Shown here: positions 62,929 through 64,000 of the stretch, in pieces
How the letters are laid out: the number at the start of each line of letters is the position of its first letter
How positions within the stretch are numbered: the first letter of the stretch is position 1
DNA from: Phaeobacter sp. 11ANDIMAR09
Lineage (GTDB): Bacteria > Pseudomonadota > Alphaproteobacteria > Rhodobacterales > Rhodobacteraceae
Assembly (NCBI RefSeq): GCF_001294455.1
Contig: NZ_LIKT01000019.1
Location: 1 to 64,000 of the forward strand
Direction of reading: 5' to 3'
DNA length: 64,000 nt
Program-made: the position numbers and the translations under genes
The notes under the pieces: generated by a model
Databases searched by the model: none
Told to the model about the DNA's origin: nothing
What the model saw: only the letters and a program-made list of their open reading frames with translations

Positions 62929-63868
62929 GTTTAATCAACCGATTAGTGGCAATGATCTGGCCCGGTTCTCCGGGCCGAGCACCTTTATGCGTCTGCCGCA
63001 GGCGACCTCGCTTGAGGGGTTGGATGTAGCCTTTCTTGGAGTGCCGATGGATATCGGAACCTCCTGGCGCTCGGGGACGCGGTTTGGTCCCAAGCAGATC
63101 CGTTCGGAGAGTGCCATGCTGCGGCCCTATAACATGGCCACAGGAGCGGCGCCTTTTGACAGTCTGAATGCCGGCGATATTGGTGATCTGGCGATCAATA
63201 CCTTCTCGCTGAAGGAATCGCTGCGCATCATCGAGGAAAGCTATCAGGCGATCCTGGGCGGCAATGTGATCCCGATGGCCATGGGAGGGGATCATTCGAT
63301 CACCCTGCCGATTCTGCGCGCGATTGCAGCCAAGTACGGGCCCGTCGCATTGGTGCATGTGGATGCCCATGCCGATGTGAACGACGATATGTTTGGCGAG
63401 CGTGAAACCCATGGCACCGTGTTTCGCCGGGCCTATGAAGAGGGTTTGATTGTCGCAGACAAGACCTATCAGATTGGCATTCGTGGCACAGGCTATGGCG
63501 CCGATGATTTCACCGAGGCCCAGGGCTGGGGCTTTCAGCAGTTCCCCGCACAGGAGCTTTGGGGGCGGCAATTGCACAATATGGGCGCTGAAATTCGCCG
63601 CGATATTGGCACCCGTCCAGTCTATATCACCTATGATATCGACAGCTTGGACCCGGCCTATGCGCCCGGTACCGGCACGCCCGAGATCGGCGGCTTGACC
63701 ACACCGCAGGCGCTGGAGCTGATCCGCTCGCTGAAGGGGCTCAATATTGTGGGCTGTGATCTGGTGGAGGTCTCGCCGCCCTATGATACCACGGGCAATA
63801 CGGCGCTGACTGCGGCTAATTTGCTTTATGAGATGATGTGCGTTCTTCCGGGCGTCAAGTCACGTTAA
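62921..63868 (+). CDS. Agmatinase-family ureohydrolase, copy 2 (guanidinobutyrase-like)
   Basis: The 315-residue paralogue keeps all metal ligands (MAMGGDHSITLPI, VHVDAHADVND, TYDIDSLDPAYAPGTGTP) but differs in the substrate loop (ETHGTVFRRAYEEG), a pattern closer to guanidinobutyrase. It overlaps copy 1, so the two are translated together. Two diverged copies in one operon suggest two guanidino substrates, or a heteromeric enzyme. Confidence 0.88.
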   Translation: MAEFNQPISGNDLARFSGPSTFMRLPQATSLEGLDVAFLGVPMDIGTSWRSGTRFGPKQIRSESAMLRPYNMATGAAPFDSLNAGDIGDLAINTFSLKESLRIIEESYQAILGGNVIPMAMGGDHSITLPILRAIAAKYGPVALVHVDAHADVNDDMFGERETHGTVFRRAYEEGLIVADKTYQIGIRGTGYGADDFTEAQGWGFQQFPAQELWGRQLHNMGAEIRRDIGTRPVYITYDIDSLDPAYAPGTGTPEIGGLTTPQALELIRSLKGLNIVGCDLVEVSPPYDTTGNTALTAANLLYEMMCVLPGVKSR

Positions 63869-63928
63869 GCTCCTGTATGCAAACCTCCTGCTGGGGGATA
63901 TAGATCTGCAACGGGAGACAGGGCCAAG

Positions 63929-64000
63929 ATGGGGAAGATAATGATGCTGATTTGGGTAGTGCTGGCGGTCGTTGTGGTGATTGTCGGCTTTGTCCGATTG
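63929..64000 (+). CDS. Membrane protein, 3' end outside window
   Basis: Twenty-four codons from an ATG at 63929 to the edge encode MGKIMMLIWVVLAVVVVIVG, a membrane segment or signal peptide. It could be the start of a DUF1499-type protein, by vague similarity only. It lies 61 bp after the ureohydrolase pair on the same strand. Confidence 0.5.
   Translation, partial: MGKIMMLIWVVLAVVVVIVGFVRL

Overview
The window looks like chromosome of a marine alphaproteobacterium of the Rhodobacteraceae (Roseobacter group, in the neighbourhood of Phaeobacter, Leisingera or Ruegeria). This rests on gene order and on family variants typical of that group: yceD-rpmF-plsX-fabH-ihfA-merR, erpA-dgt-argS-SPOR-nagZ-scpA-scpB, a DksA with a degenerate zinc finger, a long fused dCTP deaminase and an RSP_2648-like PIN protein. 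Almost everything from 2 kb onward is densely packed core sequence. The first 2 kb has lower GC, two unrecognised ORFs and repeat debris, and looks like the edge of an accessory region.

Layout. 0-2 kb: hypothetical genes and scars. 2-4.3 kb: glycine amidinotransferase and a HAD phosphatase. 4.3-6.6 kb: nitroreductase, TetR regulator and cupin protein, all on the minus strand, headed by a 20-bp palindromic operator. 7-13 kb: glnE with an overlapping 90-codon gene, a lipoprotein, an RlmI-like methyltransferase and a PIN protein. 13-19.4 kb: oxidoreductase, M48 protease and a MoxR/VWA module. 19.6-22.3 kb: dksA, an FAD monooxygenase and xthA. 22.35-25.3 kb: the most unusual locus, described below. 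25.3-33.8 kb: erpA through scpB. 33.7-37.5 kb: MFS/Lrp pair, P-loop kinase, dcd and tRNA-Pro(GGG). 37.6-43.2 kb: MerR, ihfA, fabH, plsX, rpmF, yceD and divergent bamE. 43-48 kb: OlsB-like acyltransferase, ABC-F ATPase, SDR dehydrogenase, FemAB-like GNAT and a tiny membrane protein. 48-53 kb: tyrS, anmK, DUF985-like cupin and selO, with two copies of a structured intergenic repeat. 53-58 kb: DEAD-box helicase, Fur/Mur regulator, DMT transporter and eno. 58-64 kb: GNAT, nucleoside hydrolase, mazG, M20 amidohydrolase, two tandem agmatinase-family ureohydrolases and a truncated gene at the edge.

The best candidate for an undescribed system is 22.35-25.28 kb. After a 366-bp AT-rich leader comes a 103-residue protein with four copies of L-(F/Y)-S-S-G-S(-A-P) at a 20-21 residue period, the last ending exactly at the C-terminus. 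The copies are almost identical as protein but use mostly different codons, so the peptide motif is under selection. An 8-bp GC hairpin with a T-run follows. Then comes a 392-residue His-rich protein of unknown function, whose stop overlaps the start of an EamA-type exporter (ATGA). Multi-core small protein, attenuator, unknown enzyme-like partner and exporter is the layout of a ribosomally made, processed and exported peptide (RiPP-like), but no recognised modifying enzyme is present, so this is inference.

Other points of note: a dispersed intergenic element with three hairpins and a compensatory base-pair change between its two full copies (48.1 and 51.0 kb); candidate operators upstream of the cupin, SDR and eno genes; and guanidino-metabolism genes at both ends of the window.
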